NCBI GenBank assembly: GCA_046566145.1
Contig: JBKHXF010000008.1
Span: forward strand, 226,900 to 290,899
From: JBKHXF01 sp046566145
Lineage (GTDB): Bacteria; Actinomycetota; Nitriliruptoria; Nitriliruptorales; Nitriliruptoraceae
Direction of reading: 5' to 3'
Length of the DNA stretch: 64,000 nucleotides
How positions within the stretch are numbered: the first letter of the stretch is position 1; every line of letters starts with the position of its first letter. The translations under genes were made by a program, and so were the position numbers. The notes beneath the pieces are model-generated. The model did no database searches. It saw only the letters and a list, made by a program, of their open reading frames with translations, and was not told where the DNA came from. Of this stretch, positions 50,601 through 58,631 are shown piece by piece.

Positions 50601-52582
50601 CGGCCCTGTCGCTCGACCGCGACCTGCTGCGCGAGCTGCTCGGCGGCGACGAGCTGCGCGACCTGCTCGACGCCGAGGTCCTCGCCGAGCTCGAGCTCGA
50701 GCTGCAACGCCTGACCGACGACCGCCGGGCACGCGACGCCGACGAGCTGCACGACGTGCTGCGCACCGTCGGCGACCTCACCCCCGACGAGCTCGTGGCC
50801 CGGGCGACCGGCGACGCCGACGCGGTCGCCGCGTGGGTCGACGAGCTCGTCGCGTCCAACCGGGCGATCCGCGTGCGGGTCGCCGACCAGGACCGCGTCG
50901 CCGCCGCGGAGGACGCCGCCCGGCTGCGCGACGCGCTCGGCGTGGCCCTGCCCCCCGGGCTGCCGACCGCGTTCACCGACCCGGTGGACGACCCGATGGT
51001 CGACCTCGTCGCCCGCTACGCCCGCACCCACGGCCCGTTCCACCCCGACGAGGTGGCCGCCCGGCTCGGCTCGCCGCTCCCCCGCGTCACCGCCGCGCTC
51101 GGGCACCTGCGCCGCACCGACCGGGTGCTGGAGGGCGAGTTCCGGCCGGGTGGATCCCGCCGCGAGCTCGTCGACGCCGAGGTGCTGCGGCGGCTGCGGC
51201 GACGCTCGCTCGCGAACCTGCGCGCCGAGGTCGAGCCGGTCGAGGCGACCGCGCTGGCGCGGTTCCTGCCCGAGTGGCACGGCGTCGGCGTGGGCGGTCC
51301 CGACCCCCGCCCGCCGGAGCGCGCCGGGATCGACGGCCTCGCCGAGGTGGTGGGCATCCTGCAGGGGCTCCCCATCCCGGCGAGCGTGCTCGAGCGCGAC
51401 GTCCTGCCCGACCGGCTCCGCGTCTACCGGCCGACCGACCTCGACGAGCTCGTCGCCGCCGGCGAGGTCGTCTGGTTCGGGGCCGGGTCGCTCGGCACGT
51501 CCGACGGCCGCGTGGTGCTGTGCTTCCGCGACCAGGCCCACCTGCTCGCGCCGGCGGTCGGCGAGCTGCCGCCGGCGGACAGCGACGCGGGCGCGACCCA
51601 CGCGGCGCTGCTGGCGCACCTGACCGAGGCCGGCGCGTCGTTCTGGCCCGAGCTGCTGCGCGCCTCCGGCGTGCCGGACCAGCAGGAGGTCCTCGCGGCG
51701 CTGTGGGACCTCGTCTGGGCGGGCCGGGTCACCAACGACACGCTCCAGCCGGTGCGTGGCCTGCTCGGCGGCTCCGGCACCCGCCGACCGCCGGCGCGCC
51801 GCGGCGGTCGGCCCCGCCCGGGCGCGCTGCGCCGGGTCGGCCCGCCGTCGGCGGCGGGCCGCTGGTCGCTCACCGACACGCTCGCCGGCCGGACCCGCGC
51901 CGGCGGCGCCGACGACCCGCAGCGCGACACCCTCGTGGGCCGGGCCCGCGCCGAGCAGCTCCTCGAGCGCCACGGCGTCGTGACCGCGGAGGGCGTCCGG
52001 GGCGAGGGCCACCCCGGCGGGTTCGCCGGCGTCTACGCGGTGCTGCGGACCATGGAGGAGACCGGGGCCGTGCGCCGTGGCTACTTCGTCGAGGGGCTCG
52101 GCGGGGCCCAGTTCGCGGCCGCCGGCGCGATCGACCGCCTGCGCTCGCTCCGCGACGACGCCGGCGGCCGGCGCGAGCACCCGACGGTGGTCACGCTCGC
52201 GGCCACCGACCCGGCCCAGCCCTACGGGGCGGCGCTCGAGTGGCCCGAGTCGGAGGGCCGGCCGGCCCGGCAGGCCGGCGCCTACGTGGTCCTCGTCGAC
52301 GGGGTGCCGGCCGTCTACCTCGAGCGGGGTGGGCGCTCGCTGGTCACCTTCCCGGCGACCACCGACACGGCCGAGGTGTGGGTCGAGGAGCTCAAGGGCC
52401 TGGTCGCGCGGCAGCGCCTCGGCAAGCTCGAGGTCACGAAGGTCGACGGTGCCGACGTGCACGACGCCGGCGTCCGCGACGTCCTCGAGCGCGCCGGGTT
52501 CACCGTCGGCTACCGGGGCCTGACCTACCGGGGCGATGCGGGTGGACGGTCCCCTCGCACGTCCTCCGGGAGCGAGCGCTGA
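47669..52582 (+). CDS. lhr: Lhr-type large ATP-dependent DNA helicase
   Basis: A 1637-residue superfamily 2 helicase of the long Lhr class. Walker A APTGSGKT is at residues 78-85, DEIH in VIVDEIHAMAA at about 205, and the SATQRP motif III follows. The second RecA domain contains VATSSLELGIDMG and RIGRAGHQVGAP. The winged-helix and beta-barrel Lhr core follow, and then the long C-terminal region found only in full-length Lhr. It unwinds DNA and RNA:DNA hybrids in mycobacteria and is DNA-damage linked. GTG 47669 was chosen because of the leaderless -10 geometry. An acidic/threonine-rich start (about 30 residues) precedes the core. Confidence 0.95.
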   Translation: MSSTTTPGTTTPGTSTGADPTDPEAPDARVDEATAAEVLARFSPPVAEWFRTTFALPTRAQAQGWPAIADREHTLICAPTGSGKTLTAFLHGIDRLMTSGPPAEPGTRLLYVSPLKALATDVDRNLRAPLHGIRLAAERLGVEVHVPTVGVRTGDTPAAERDRMRRTPPDILITTPESLFLYLTSRARETLRTLDTVIVDEIHAMAARKRGTHLALSLERLEEEVLRGGTDAFGTSTTEVTREGPDGRPALAPQRIALSATQRPLSEVALFLGGARPDPEGEADPDTGRVRMTPRPVTIVDAGVRKRLDVEVVVPVEDMAELGTLAPPEPTGGPASVVGTQPQRRSIWPAMHPELLDLVLSHRSTLVFVNARRLAERLAARLNELHHEREVARRLEESGLSADDEAAAPLLEAPVEELVRAHHGSLSKDARTRIEDDLKAGRLRGLVATSSLELGIDMGAIDLVVQVASPGAVSRGLQRIGRAGHQVGAPSRGKLFPKFRGDLVETAVVVQRMRAGEIESTRFPRNPLDVLAQQVVAMSAMDDWDVDALTTVVRRAAPYTELSTDVLHATLDLLAGRYPSDEFAELRPRIVWDRVAGTVRGRRGAQRLAVTNPGTIPDRGLFGVFTPEGGRVGELDEEMVHESRVGETFVLGASTWRIEDITYDRVVVTPAPGEPGKLPFWHGDGPGRPYELGRALGTFLREVDASAQEDPDGTLTRLREEHALDRRAADNLLSYLAEQREATGVLPTDRTIVVERFRDEIGDWRVCVLSPFGAQVHAPWAMAIERALIAQGTDPEVMWADDGIVLRIPETFDDPFDLLDPYAESAGGGAPADGRIDTDVLLVDPDEVDRLVTEQLAGTALYTTAFREAAGRALLLPKRRPDQRTALWQQRQRAADLLQVASRYPTFPLLLEATREILQDVFDLPALRRLLGDLRSRRVRVVEVESEHASPFASSLLFSWVGQYMYEYDAPLAERRAAALSLDRDLLRELLGGDELRDLLDAEVLAELELELQRLTDDRRARDADELHDVLRTVGDLTPDELVARATGDADAVAAWVDELVASNRAIRVRVADQDRVAAAEDAARLRDALGVALPPGLPTAFTDPVDDPMVDLVARYARTHGPFHPDEVAARLGSPLPRVTAALGHLRRTDRVLEGEFRPGGSRRELVDAEVLRRLRRRSLANLRAEVEPVEATALARFLPEWHGVGVGGPDPRPPERAGIDGLAEVVGILQGLPIPASVLERDVLPDRLRVYRPTDLDELVAAGEVVWFGAGSLGTSDGRVVLCFRDQAHLLAPAVGELPPADSDAGATHAALLAHLTEAGASFWPELLRASGVPDQQEVLAALWDLVWAGRVTNDTLQPVRGLLGGSGTRRPPARRGGRPRPGALRRVGPPSAAGRWSLTDTLAGRTRAGGADDPQRDTLVGRARAEQLLERHGVVTAEGVRGEGHPGGFAGVYAVLRTMEETGAVRRGYFVEGLGGAQFAAAGAIDRLRSLRDDAGGRREHPTVVTLAATDPAQPYGAALEWPESEGRPARQAGAYVVLVDGVPAVYLERGGRSLVTFPATTDTAEVWVEELKGLVARQRLGKLEVTKVDGADVHDAGVRDVLERAGFTVGYRGLTYRGDAGGRSPRTSSGSER

Positions 52583-52651
52583 GCGCACGCGGTGGGCGGT
52601 GGCACCACGTCCGTCCGTGTCGGGGTGCTCGGTCCAGCGTCCCGGGTGCCC

Positions 52652-52657
52652 TAGGCT
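52652..52657 (+). promoter_or_regulatory. -10 element of the histone-fold gene
   Basis: TAGGCT lies 36 bases before the ATG at 52694, giving a leader of about 30 bases with a good GGAGG ribosome binding site. It is separate from lhr, so the small gene is its own unit. No strong -35 was found. Confidence 0.5.
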
Positions 52658-52693
52658 CGGGCGGACCGATCCCCGACACATCGGAGGCACCAC

Positions 52694-52867
52694 ATGGCCG
52701 ACCTGGTCGTGCAGAGCAAGGTCAAGGAGGCCGTCAAGGCCCTCGAGCTGCGCATGGACGGCAACCTGGCCGACGCGCTCGACGCGAAGGTCAAGCAGTT
52801 GCTGAAGGACGCGGCAACCCGCGCCAAGGAGAACGGTCGCGGCACGCTGCGCCCCTACGACCTCTGA
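52694..52867 (+). CDS. Small histone-fold protein (bacterial histone-like)
   Basis: A 57-residue protein, too short for most gene tracks. Residues about 4-18 form a basic first helix (VVQSKVKEAVKAL). Residues about 24-47 form a long central helix (LADALDAKVKQLLKDAATRA). They are followed by the loop GRGTLRP with the R-x-T pair (R49, T51) seen in histone L2 loops, and a short PYDL stub in place of the third helix. This matches the minimal histone fold described for bacterial histones such as the abundant Bdellovibrio protein. It has a strong GGAGG 7 bases before the ATG, its own TAGGCT -10 and two hairpin terminators. Reading frame and start are clear; DNA binding is inference. Confidence 0.72.
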   Translation: MADLVVQSKVKEAVKALELRMDGNLADALDAKVKQLLKDAATRAKENGRGTLRPYDL

Positions 52868-52874
52868 CACACCC

Positions 52875-52900
52875 CGCGCCGGCGGCTCGCCGCCGGCGCG
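52875..52900 (+). terminator. First hairpin after the histone-fold gene
   Basis: An 11-bp stem CGCGCCGGCGG with its complement and a CTCG loop begins 8 bases after the stop. Confidence 0.7.
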
Positions 52901-52903
52901 ACA

Positions 52904-52938
52904 CGACGACCCCCGCCACCACCGGTCGGGGGTCGTCG
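52904..52938 (+). terminator. Second hairpin after the histone-fold gene
   Basis: A 12-bp stem CGACGACCCCCG with its complement and an 11-base loop directly follows the first hairpin. Tandem terminators suggest a strongly expressed single-gene transcript. Confidence 0.6.
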
Positions 52939-53074
52939 CCGTCCATGGGGCGACGTCGGGAGATGCCCGCGGAAGGGCGACGATCCTCGTGATCGGGCCA
53001 CGCGACCGACCCACGGGCCCCGAACCCCGTCCCGAGGCGCCGGCCGGCGCGGGAGGACGGACGAGGCGGGTGCG

Positions 53075-54568
53075 GTGAGCGGGACGACGGACACGACGGG
53101 CACGGGGATCCGCGCCTGCCCGGCGTGCGCCGTGGAGGCACCCGACGACGCCCGGTGGTGCGGGCGGTGCGGGGCCGCCCTGCCCGCGCCGGCGGTGGGC
53201 TCGTCGCCCCCGCGCGCGGCCGGTCGGGGGCGTCCCGACCCGGCCCCCGCGCTCCCCACCCCGGTCCCCGACGCCGCCGACGCTGCCGACGCCGCGGCGG
53301 CCAGCGCGCCCCGTCACGAGGACGCGCCGGAGCGGCACCCGCGCCGGCGGTGGATCCGGGCCGGCGCGCTCGGGCTGGCGGTGGCCGCGGTCGTGGCGGT
53401 GGTGACCCGGCCCGTCCCCGCCCCCGCCCCGTGGCCGGACCTGCCGTTCACCGAGGGCACCCCGACCGCGCCGGCGGTGGCGCACGCCGGCGGCGTGACC
53501 GTGCTGGCCGAGCCCGATCAGGGCGTGACGCTCGTCGCGGGCCCCGACGGCACGACCACGACCCTCCCGCCGGTCGCCGGCGCACCGAACGTGACCGCGG
53601 ACGGGACGGTCGAGGTCCTCGCCGACGGGGCGCTCGTGCGCCTCTCCCCCGACGGCCGGGTCCTCGACCGGGTGCCGCTCACGGGCCCCGGCGGCGCGGC
53701 GGTCGACCTGCCCCGCGCCGGCGCGGTCGGGCTGGTGCCGGTCGCCCCGAGCGGCCTGCTCGCCGGCGTCGTCGGCGACCGGCTCGTGGTCCTCGAACGG
53801 GACGGGCAGGTGCGCTGGGGCTGCCCGGTCCCCGTCGGGAGCACGCTGCACCCGGTGGCCGTGGGCTCGACGCCGATCGCCCTCGGACCGGACGGCGAGG
53901 TCGTCGGCTGCACCCCCGGCCTCGTGGTGACCTGGGAGGACGTGACCGGCGCGGTCGAGGTCCTGTGGTCGGGCGTCCCCGACGAGGGGCCCCGGCTGCT
54001 GACGCTGGTCGACGGCGAGGCCCGGCTGTACGCGCCGGCGCCGCTCGCGCTGCTCGGCGCGGTGGTCGACCCCCCCGGACCCGAGGCGTTCACGCTCGCG
54101 GCGTGGGAGCCGGTCGGTCCCGGCCCGGCCGAGACCCTGCTGCCGCTGCGCGGGACCGCCGACGACGCGTGGGTGGCGCTCGACGCCGACGTCCTGCTGC
54201 GCGACCGCACGACCGAGCCGTTCCCCGACCTGCGCGTCGACACCGCGGCCTCGCGCACCCTGCTCAGCGACCCGCGGGACCTCGGCCGGGACGCGACCGC
54301 GATCGTCAGCGGCATCGTGGTCCTGCGCACCGGCGGGGACGTGGTCGGCCTGTCCGTCCCGGAGCCCGAGGACCCGACCGACCCCGGCACGGTGGAGACG
54401 CGGGTCGAGTGGGCCGCCGGCGGCCTCGCGCTGCCGACCTTCGAGCGGCTCGTGGCGCTCGACGCCGACCGCGTCGCCATCGTCACCACGGAGCTCGTCC
54501 GGGTCGTCGACGCTCGCGACGGCCGGGTGCGCGCCGAGGTGCCGCGCCCCCGCCCCGGGCTGCCGTGA
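53075..54568 (+). CDS. Zinc-ribbon, single-pass membrane protein with beta-propeller-like ectodomain
   Basis: A 497-residue protein. The cytoplasmic N-terminus holds a zinc ribbon (CPAC then CGRCG, residues about 15-35), then a proline/alanine-rich linker, one transmembrane helix near residue 95-112 and an extracytoplasmic region of repeated short beta strands (GVTVLAEPDQGVTLVAG, then LVRLSPDGRVLDRV), consistent with a PQQ-like beta propeller. The function is unknown. The layout suggests a cytoplasmic metal or protein-binding end linked to an external sensing domain. GTG 53075 has GAGG 8 bases upstream. The stop overlaps the next gene by 4 bases. Confidence 0.65.
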   Translation: MSGTTDTTGTGIRACPACAVEAPDDARWCGRCGAALPAPAVGSSPPRAAGRGRPDPAPALPTPVPDAADAADAAAASAPRHEDAPERHPRRRWIRAGALGLAVAAVVAVVTRPVPAPAPWPDLPFTEGTPTAPAVAHAGGVTVLAEPDQGVTLVAGPDGTTTTLPPVAGAPNVTADGTVEVLADGALVRLSPDGRVLDRVPLTGPGGAAVDLPRAGAVGLVPVAPSGLLAGVVGDRLVVLERDGQVRWGCPVPVGSTLHPVAVGSTPIALGPDGEVVGCTPGLVVTWEDVTGAVEVLWSGVPDEGPRLLTLVDGEARLYAPAPLALLGAVVDPPGPEAFTLAAWEPVGPGPAETLLPLRGTADDAWVALDADVLLRDRTTEPFPDLRVDTAASRTLLSDPRDLGRDATAIVSGIVVLRTGGDVVGLSVPEPEDPTDPGTVETRVEWAAGGLALPTFERLVALDADRVAIVTTELVRVVDARDGRVRAEVPRPRPGLP

Positions 54569-56994
54569 ACCCCCCGGGCCGCACCTGCCCGTCCTGCGGG
54601 GACGTCGCTCCGGAGCCGGCGCGCTGGTGCGGCCGGTGCGGCGCCGTGCTGGCCCACGTCGACGAGGCCGCCCCCGACGAGGCCCCCGCCGGGGCGGTCG
54701 ACGGGGCGGCGATCGACCGCGACCACGGGGGCGCTGCGAGCCGGCGGTGGCGGCCGGGTCCCGGTGTGGTGACCGCGGCCGTCGCGGTGGTGGCGCTCGT
54801 CGCCGCCGTGGTGGTCGCGACCCGGCCCACGCCGCTCGAGCACACCGGGTCGCTGCTGACCACCGCCGGCGCGCGCGCCTCGAGCGTGGACGTCCAGCCC
54901 GACGGCGTGGTGTGGCGCCGCGAGGTCACGACCGTCCCGACGGACCGACCCCGGCTCGACCGCGCCGGCGACTGGCTGCTCGCCACCGCCGGCGCCACCA
55001 CCACGGTGCTGGACCCCCGGGACCTCTCCCCCGTCGCGACCCTCCCGGCCGCCACCGTGCCGGCGGTCGGTGCGGGCGCGGTCGTGACGCGGGAGGGCCG
55101 CGCGCTCGTCCACACGGCGCTCCCCGACGGCGCGCCGCGGATCCTCGCGACCCTGCCGCTGGCCGGGGCCCCAGGGGGGTCGGACGCGGCGGGCGACGTC
55201 GACGTGACCGCGGTCGCCGCCTGGCGCGACGGCGCGGTCGTCGTCTCCGCCGGCACCCTCGACGCGCTGGACGGCACCGGCCACCCCGTCGCCCGGGTGG
55301 ACCTGGCCGGGCTGCCGGCGCCGGCGGTGGACGTCCTCGGCGTCCTCGACGACCTCGTGGTGCTGGCGGACGGCCGCGGCGGGCTCCACCGCGTCGACCT
55401 CGCCGTCCCGACCGACGGACCGGTGGAGCTGAGCCCGTCGTCCGGCACCTCGCCGCCGCTCGTCCGGAGCGGGGCCCTGCTCGTCGCCGACGACGACGTC
55501 CGCGACAGCCTCGTGGTGGACCTGGCCACGGCCGAGGTCGTGGCCCGCATCCCCCACGCGACCGGCGACACCGCCGTGCGTGCCCTCGACGTCACCGGCA
55601 CGACCGTGACGCTGCTGGCGGTCCGCGCCGGCGGTGCGCTCGTGGCCCGCACGCACCGCCGCGCCGACGGGGCCCTGCTCGGCGTGGTCGACGTGCGAAC
55701 CCCCGGCGGCTCGGCGTCCCCGTTCGGGATCCCGCCGGCGGCGGCGTCCCCCGGCGTGCTGACCACGACGCCGACCTCGCTGCAGCTCGCGGCGACCGGG
55801 GGCGAGGGCTGGCAGGTCCGCGTCGACGACCTGCGCGGCATGACCGCGCGCGACCGTGCCGTGCTGGTCACCACCGCGACGACGGTCCGCGTGCTGGCCG
55901 CCGGCGACGGCGCCGAGCTGGCGTCGTGGCCGCTCGTGGCGCGGGCGCCCGAGGCCATCCGCGCCGACCCGGGACTGCGCCCGCTGCTCGACGTCGCGCC
56001 CGCCGGCGTCGTGCGCCGGGACGCCATCGCGGCCGACGGCGACGGGCTGCTCCTCGACGCCGACGGCGCCACGGTCCTCCGGCCGGGCAGCAGCCGGTAC
56101 GGGTCGTGGCTGGTCGACGACGTCGTGCTCAGCGTCACCAGCGGGTCGCTGCGCGGCACGAGGGGCGGCGGGGAGGCGGCGCTGCTCGCCACGGGAGCCG
56201 ACGGGGCGCTGCGCTGGTCCGTGCCGCTCACCTTCGACGACCTGCGCACCGTCCGACCGGTCGCGGCCGCCAGCGGCCGCGTCCTCGTCGCGCTGCCGGG
56301 GACGTCCAGCGCCGTCGACCTCGTCGCGCTCGACCTCACGACCGGCCGGGAGGTCGGCGGCCGGCTCTCCGGCCTCGACGTGGCCGCGCTGGAGACCCGC
56401 TCCGGCACGCGGCTGCTGCTGTCGACCGCCGACGCGGGCCACGGCCGCCGGCTCACCGCCGTCGACCTCGGCGACGCCGGACCGCGCCTGGTGTGGGACG
56501 CCCCCCCGCTCGACCGCGGGCAGCGGTTGCACGTCGTGGCCGGTCCGGACGGCCCGGCGCTCTGGGAGGTCGGGCACGCGACCGCCACCCCGCGGGACCC
56601 CGCGACGGGCCGTCGCGGTACCCCGGTGCCGCTGCCCGCCGGCACGTTGCACGCCGCGGCCGTCGACGACCGGCTGCTCGTCACCACCCTCGACCGCCGG
56701 CTGCTCGCCCTCGACGCGACGCTGACGCCGGTCTGGGACGCCGTCCTGCCGGCGACGCCGACCGCACCCCCCGTGGTGGCCGGCGGCGAGGTGCTCGTCG
56801 GTGACGCCGCCGGCGCGGTGCAGCGGGTCGACCTCGCGGACGGGACGGTCCGGGCGGCCGTGGCAGCCGGGAACCGCACCGACCCGGTGCTCGCCGTCGG
56901 GGTGCTCGGGCGGACGATGGTGGTGGCCACGGCGAGGTCGCTGGTGGCCCTCGGTCCTACGCTGCCGGACCCGCCGTCCCCGACCGAACCGTGA
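54565..56994 (+). CDS. Zinc-ribbon, single-pass membrane protein with large beta-propeller-like ectodomain
   Basis: An 809-residue paralogue of the previous protein with the same plan: zinc ribbon CPSCGDVAPEPARWCGRCG (residues about 7-25), a short linker, one transmembrane helix (residues about 68-88) and a longer ectodomain with many PQQ-like repeats (LDLTTGREVGG, VDLADGTVRAAV). The repeats are enough for two propellers. GTG 54565 overlaps the upstream stop (GTGA), so both are made together and may form a complex. A TACGCT hexamer near its 3' end (56958-56963) may start the next gene's transcript. Confidence 0.65.
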   Translation: MNPPGRTCPSCGDVAPEPARWCGRCGAVLAHVDEAAPDEAPAGAVDGAAIDRDHGGAASRRWRPGPGVVTAAVAVVALVAAVVVATRPTPLEHTGSLLTTAGARASSVDVQPDGVVWRREVTTVPTDRPRLDRAGDWLLATAGATTTVLDPRDLSPVATLPAATVPAVGAGAVVTREGRALVHTALPDGAPRILATLPLAGAPGGSDAAGDVDVTAVAAWRDGAVVVSAGTLDALDGTGHPVARVDLAGLPAPAVDVLGVLDDLVVLADGRGGLHRVDLAVPTDGPVELSPSSGTSPPLVRSGALLVADDDVRDSLVVDLATAEVVARIPHATGDTAVRALDVTGTTVTLLAVRAGGALVARTHRRADGALLGVVDVRTPGGSASPFGIPPAAASPGVLTTTPTSLQLAATGGEGWQVRVDDLRGMTARDRAVLVTTATTVRVLAAGDGAELASWPLVARAPEAIRADPGLRPLLDVAPAGVVRRDAIAADGDGLLLDADGATVLRPGSSRYGSWLVDDVVLSVTSGSLRGTRGGGEAALLATGADGALRWSVPLTFDDLRTVRPVAAASGRVLVALPGTSSAVDLVALDLTTGREVGGRLSGLDVAALETRSGTRLLLSTADAGHGRRLTAVDLGDAGPRLVWDAPPLDRGQRLHVVAGPDGPALWEVGHATATPRDPATGRRGTPVPLPAGTLHAAAVDDRLLVTTLDRRLLALDATLTPVWDAVLPATPTAPPVVAGGEVLVGDAAGAVQRVDLADGTVRAAVAAGNRTDPVLAVGVLGRTMVVATARSLVALGPTLPDPPSPTEP

Positions 56995-57001
56995 GCCGCA
57001 G

Positions 57002-57811
57002 GTGCCCGAGGGCGACACGATCCACCGCACCGCGGCGACGCTGCGGGCCACCATCGCCGGCGAGGTCCTGCGCCGCTTCGACGCGCCGCGCCTCACCGGC
57101 GTCCTGCCCACCGCCGGCGCGACGATCGGCCCCATCGAGGCGCGGGGCAAGCACCTGCTGATCGGCTTCTCGGCGACCGAGGTGCACGACCCGCTGGTGC
57201 TGCACACCCACATGCGCATGACCGGGTCGTGGCACGCCTACCGGCACGGGCAGCCGTGGCAGCGGGGCGAGGGCACCGCCCGCGTCGTGCTGCACACCGA
57301 CGACGTGGTGGCGGTGTGCTTCCGCGCGCCCATCGTGGAGGTGCTCGACCTCGGGGCGCTGCGCCGCCATCCGGCGCTGCGCCGGCTCGGTCCCGACCTG
57401 ACCCTGCCGGGCGCCGACGTCGACGTCGCGCTGGCACGGATGGCCCGGCTGGTCAGCGGGGACACGGCCATCGGCGACGCCCTGCTCGACCAGCGCGTCG
57501 CCTGCGGCGTCGGCAACGTCTACAAGTCCGAGGTGTGCTTCCTGCACCGCGTCGACCCGCACACCCCGCTCGAGCTCGTCGACACCGGGACCCGCCGCGC
57601 GATGCTCGTCACCGCCAACGAGCTGCTGGTCGCCAACGTGTCGCTGACCTGGCGCACCACCGTCGACCCGGCCCCCGAGGGGACCGTGTGGGTGTACGGA
57701 CGCGACGGGAAGGGCTGCCGACGCTGCGGCACCGCCATCCTGCGCTCGCGCCTCGGCGACGACAACCGCGTCACCTACCGCTGCCCCTCCTGCCAGCCGC
57801 CGGCGCGGTAG
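57002..57811 (+). CDS. nei: Fpg/Nei-family DNA glycosylase (Nei-type)
   Basis: A 269-residue base-excision repair glycosylase/AP lyase. The N-terminal PEGDTIHRT supplies the catalytic proline (P2) and glutamate (E3), and the GDTI wording is typical of endonuclease VIII rather than Fpg. HTHMRMTGSW, GVGNVYKSEVCF (H2TH region) and a C-terminal zinc finger (CRRCG, then CPSC) are intact. It removes oxidised pyrimidines. GTG 57002 is the start matching the conserved proline. It begins 7 bases after the propeller gene's stop. Confidence 0.92.
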   Translation: MPEGDTIHRTAATLRATIAGEVLRRFDAPRLTGVLPTAGATIGPIEARGKHLLIGFSATEVHDPLVLHTHMRMTGSWHAYRHGQPWQRGEGTARVVLHTDDVVAVCFRAPIVEVLDLGALRRHPALRRLGPDLTLPGADVDVALARMARLVSGDTAIGDALLDQRVACGVGNVYKSEVCFLHRVDPHTPLELVDTGTRRAMLVTANELLVANVSLTWRTTVDPAPEGTVWVYGRDGKGCRRCGTAILRSRLGDDNRVTYRCPSCQPPAR

Positions 57812-57814
57812 CGT
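57809..57814 (+). promoter_or_regulatory. -10 element of the DUF3137 gene
   Basis: TAGCGT overlaps the stop codon of the Nei gene and is followed by 8 bases and the ATG at 57823. Transcription would start within two bases of the ATG, another leaderless or near-leaderless case. Confidence 0.45.
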
Positions 57815-57822
57815 CCGCCGGC

Positions 57823-58584
57823 ATGGGGACGTCGATCGTGTTCGTGCTGGCCGTCACGGCGATCGTCGCCGGGCTCGTCCTGTCGTACGTGTGGCGCCGG
57901 CGGCGGTTCGAGGCGCTCGCCCGCGTCGCCGACGAGCAGGGGCTGGTGTTCCGGGCCGGCGACCTGCTCGGCGCCCTGGGCCTGCCGTTCACGCTCCTGC
58001 GGCGGGGTGACCGGCGCCGCGTCACCGCGTCGATGTCGGGGACGCTCGCCGACCGGGACGTCCACCTGTTCGAGCTCGAGTTCGTGCGGGTGCACCACAG
58101 CGGCGCCCAGCGCCGCGAGTACCGCACGTACGCGACCTGCGCCCACGTCCGGCTCGGAGGGCTGCACCTGCCGGGCGTGCGCGTCTCCCCCGAGAACCTC
58201 GTGACCCGGCTCGGTGACCGGCTCGGCTTCCGCGACCAGCAGTTCGAGTCGGAGGAGTTCAACCGCCGCTACCAGGTCCAGGGCACCGACCCGCGCGCGA
58301 CCTCCGCGGTCGTGGACGCCCGGATGATGGCCCTGCTGCTCGAGCTCACCGACACGAAGGTGTCGGTGGAGCTGCGGGGCGACCACCTCGTGGTCTGGAC
58401 CGACGCGCGGATCCGGCCCGAGGCGTGGCCCGGGCTGCACCACGTCGCCACGTCCGTGGCCGACCGGGTCCCGCGCGTGGCCAGGGAGCTGTACCGGTCG
58501 AGCGGCGACGACGACCTGTGGCTGCCCGGCTGGGTCCCCCCGCAGCGCGCCCGGCCCGGGTGGTTCCGGGTGACCGGCGGCTAG
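57823..58584 (+). CDS. DUF3137-like membrane-anchored protein
   Basis: A 253-residue protein with one N-terminal transmembrane helix (residues about 5-24) followed by a basic RRRRFEALARVADEQGLVF segment. The middle and end (FESEEFNRRYQVQGTDP, DARMMALLLELTD and HLVVWTD) match the DUF3137 family, often encoded beside LemA. The function is unknown. It lacks a ribosome binding site and lies close after a TAGCGT -10. The stop codon TAG begins the -10 of the next gene. Confidence 0.68.
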   Translation: MGTSIVFVLAVTAIVAGLVLSYVWRRRRFEALARVADEQGLVFRAGDLLGALGLPFTLLRRGDRRRVTASMSGTLADRDVHLFELEFVRVHHSGAQRREYRTYATCAHVRLGGLHLPGVRVSPENLVTRLGDRLGFRDQQFESEEFNRRYQVQGTDPRATSAVVDARMMALLLELTDTKVSVELRGDHLVVWTDARIRPEAWPGLHHVATSVADRVPRVARELYRSSGDDDLWLPGWVPPQRARPGWFRVTGG

Positions 58585-58587
58585 GCT
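58582..58587 (+). promoter_or_regulatory. -10 element of the LemA gene
   Basis: TAGGCT includes the stop codon of the DUF3137 gene and lies 44 bases before the TTG at 58632, with GGAGGG between. Confidence 0.45.
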
Positions 58588-58631
58588 CCCCACCCGGACG
58601 GGCCACGCGGGCCCTCCGCAGGAGGGCGACG

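Noticed and set aside
47912..53851. A 1979-residue open frame on the minus strand
   Set aside because: It is antisense to lhr and its neighbours, follows their third-codon-position GC bias and has no recognisable domain.
53518..57219. Long minus-strand open frame opposite the zinc-ribbon proteins
   Set aside because: Low-complexity serine/arginine/proline composition and antisense to three well-supported genes.
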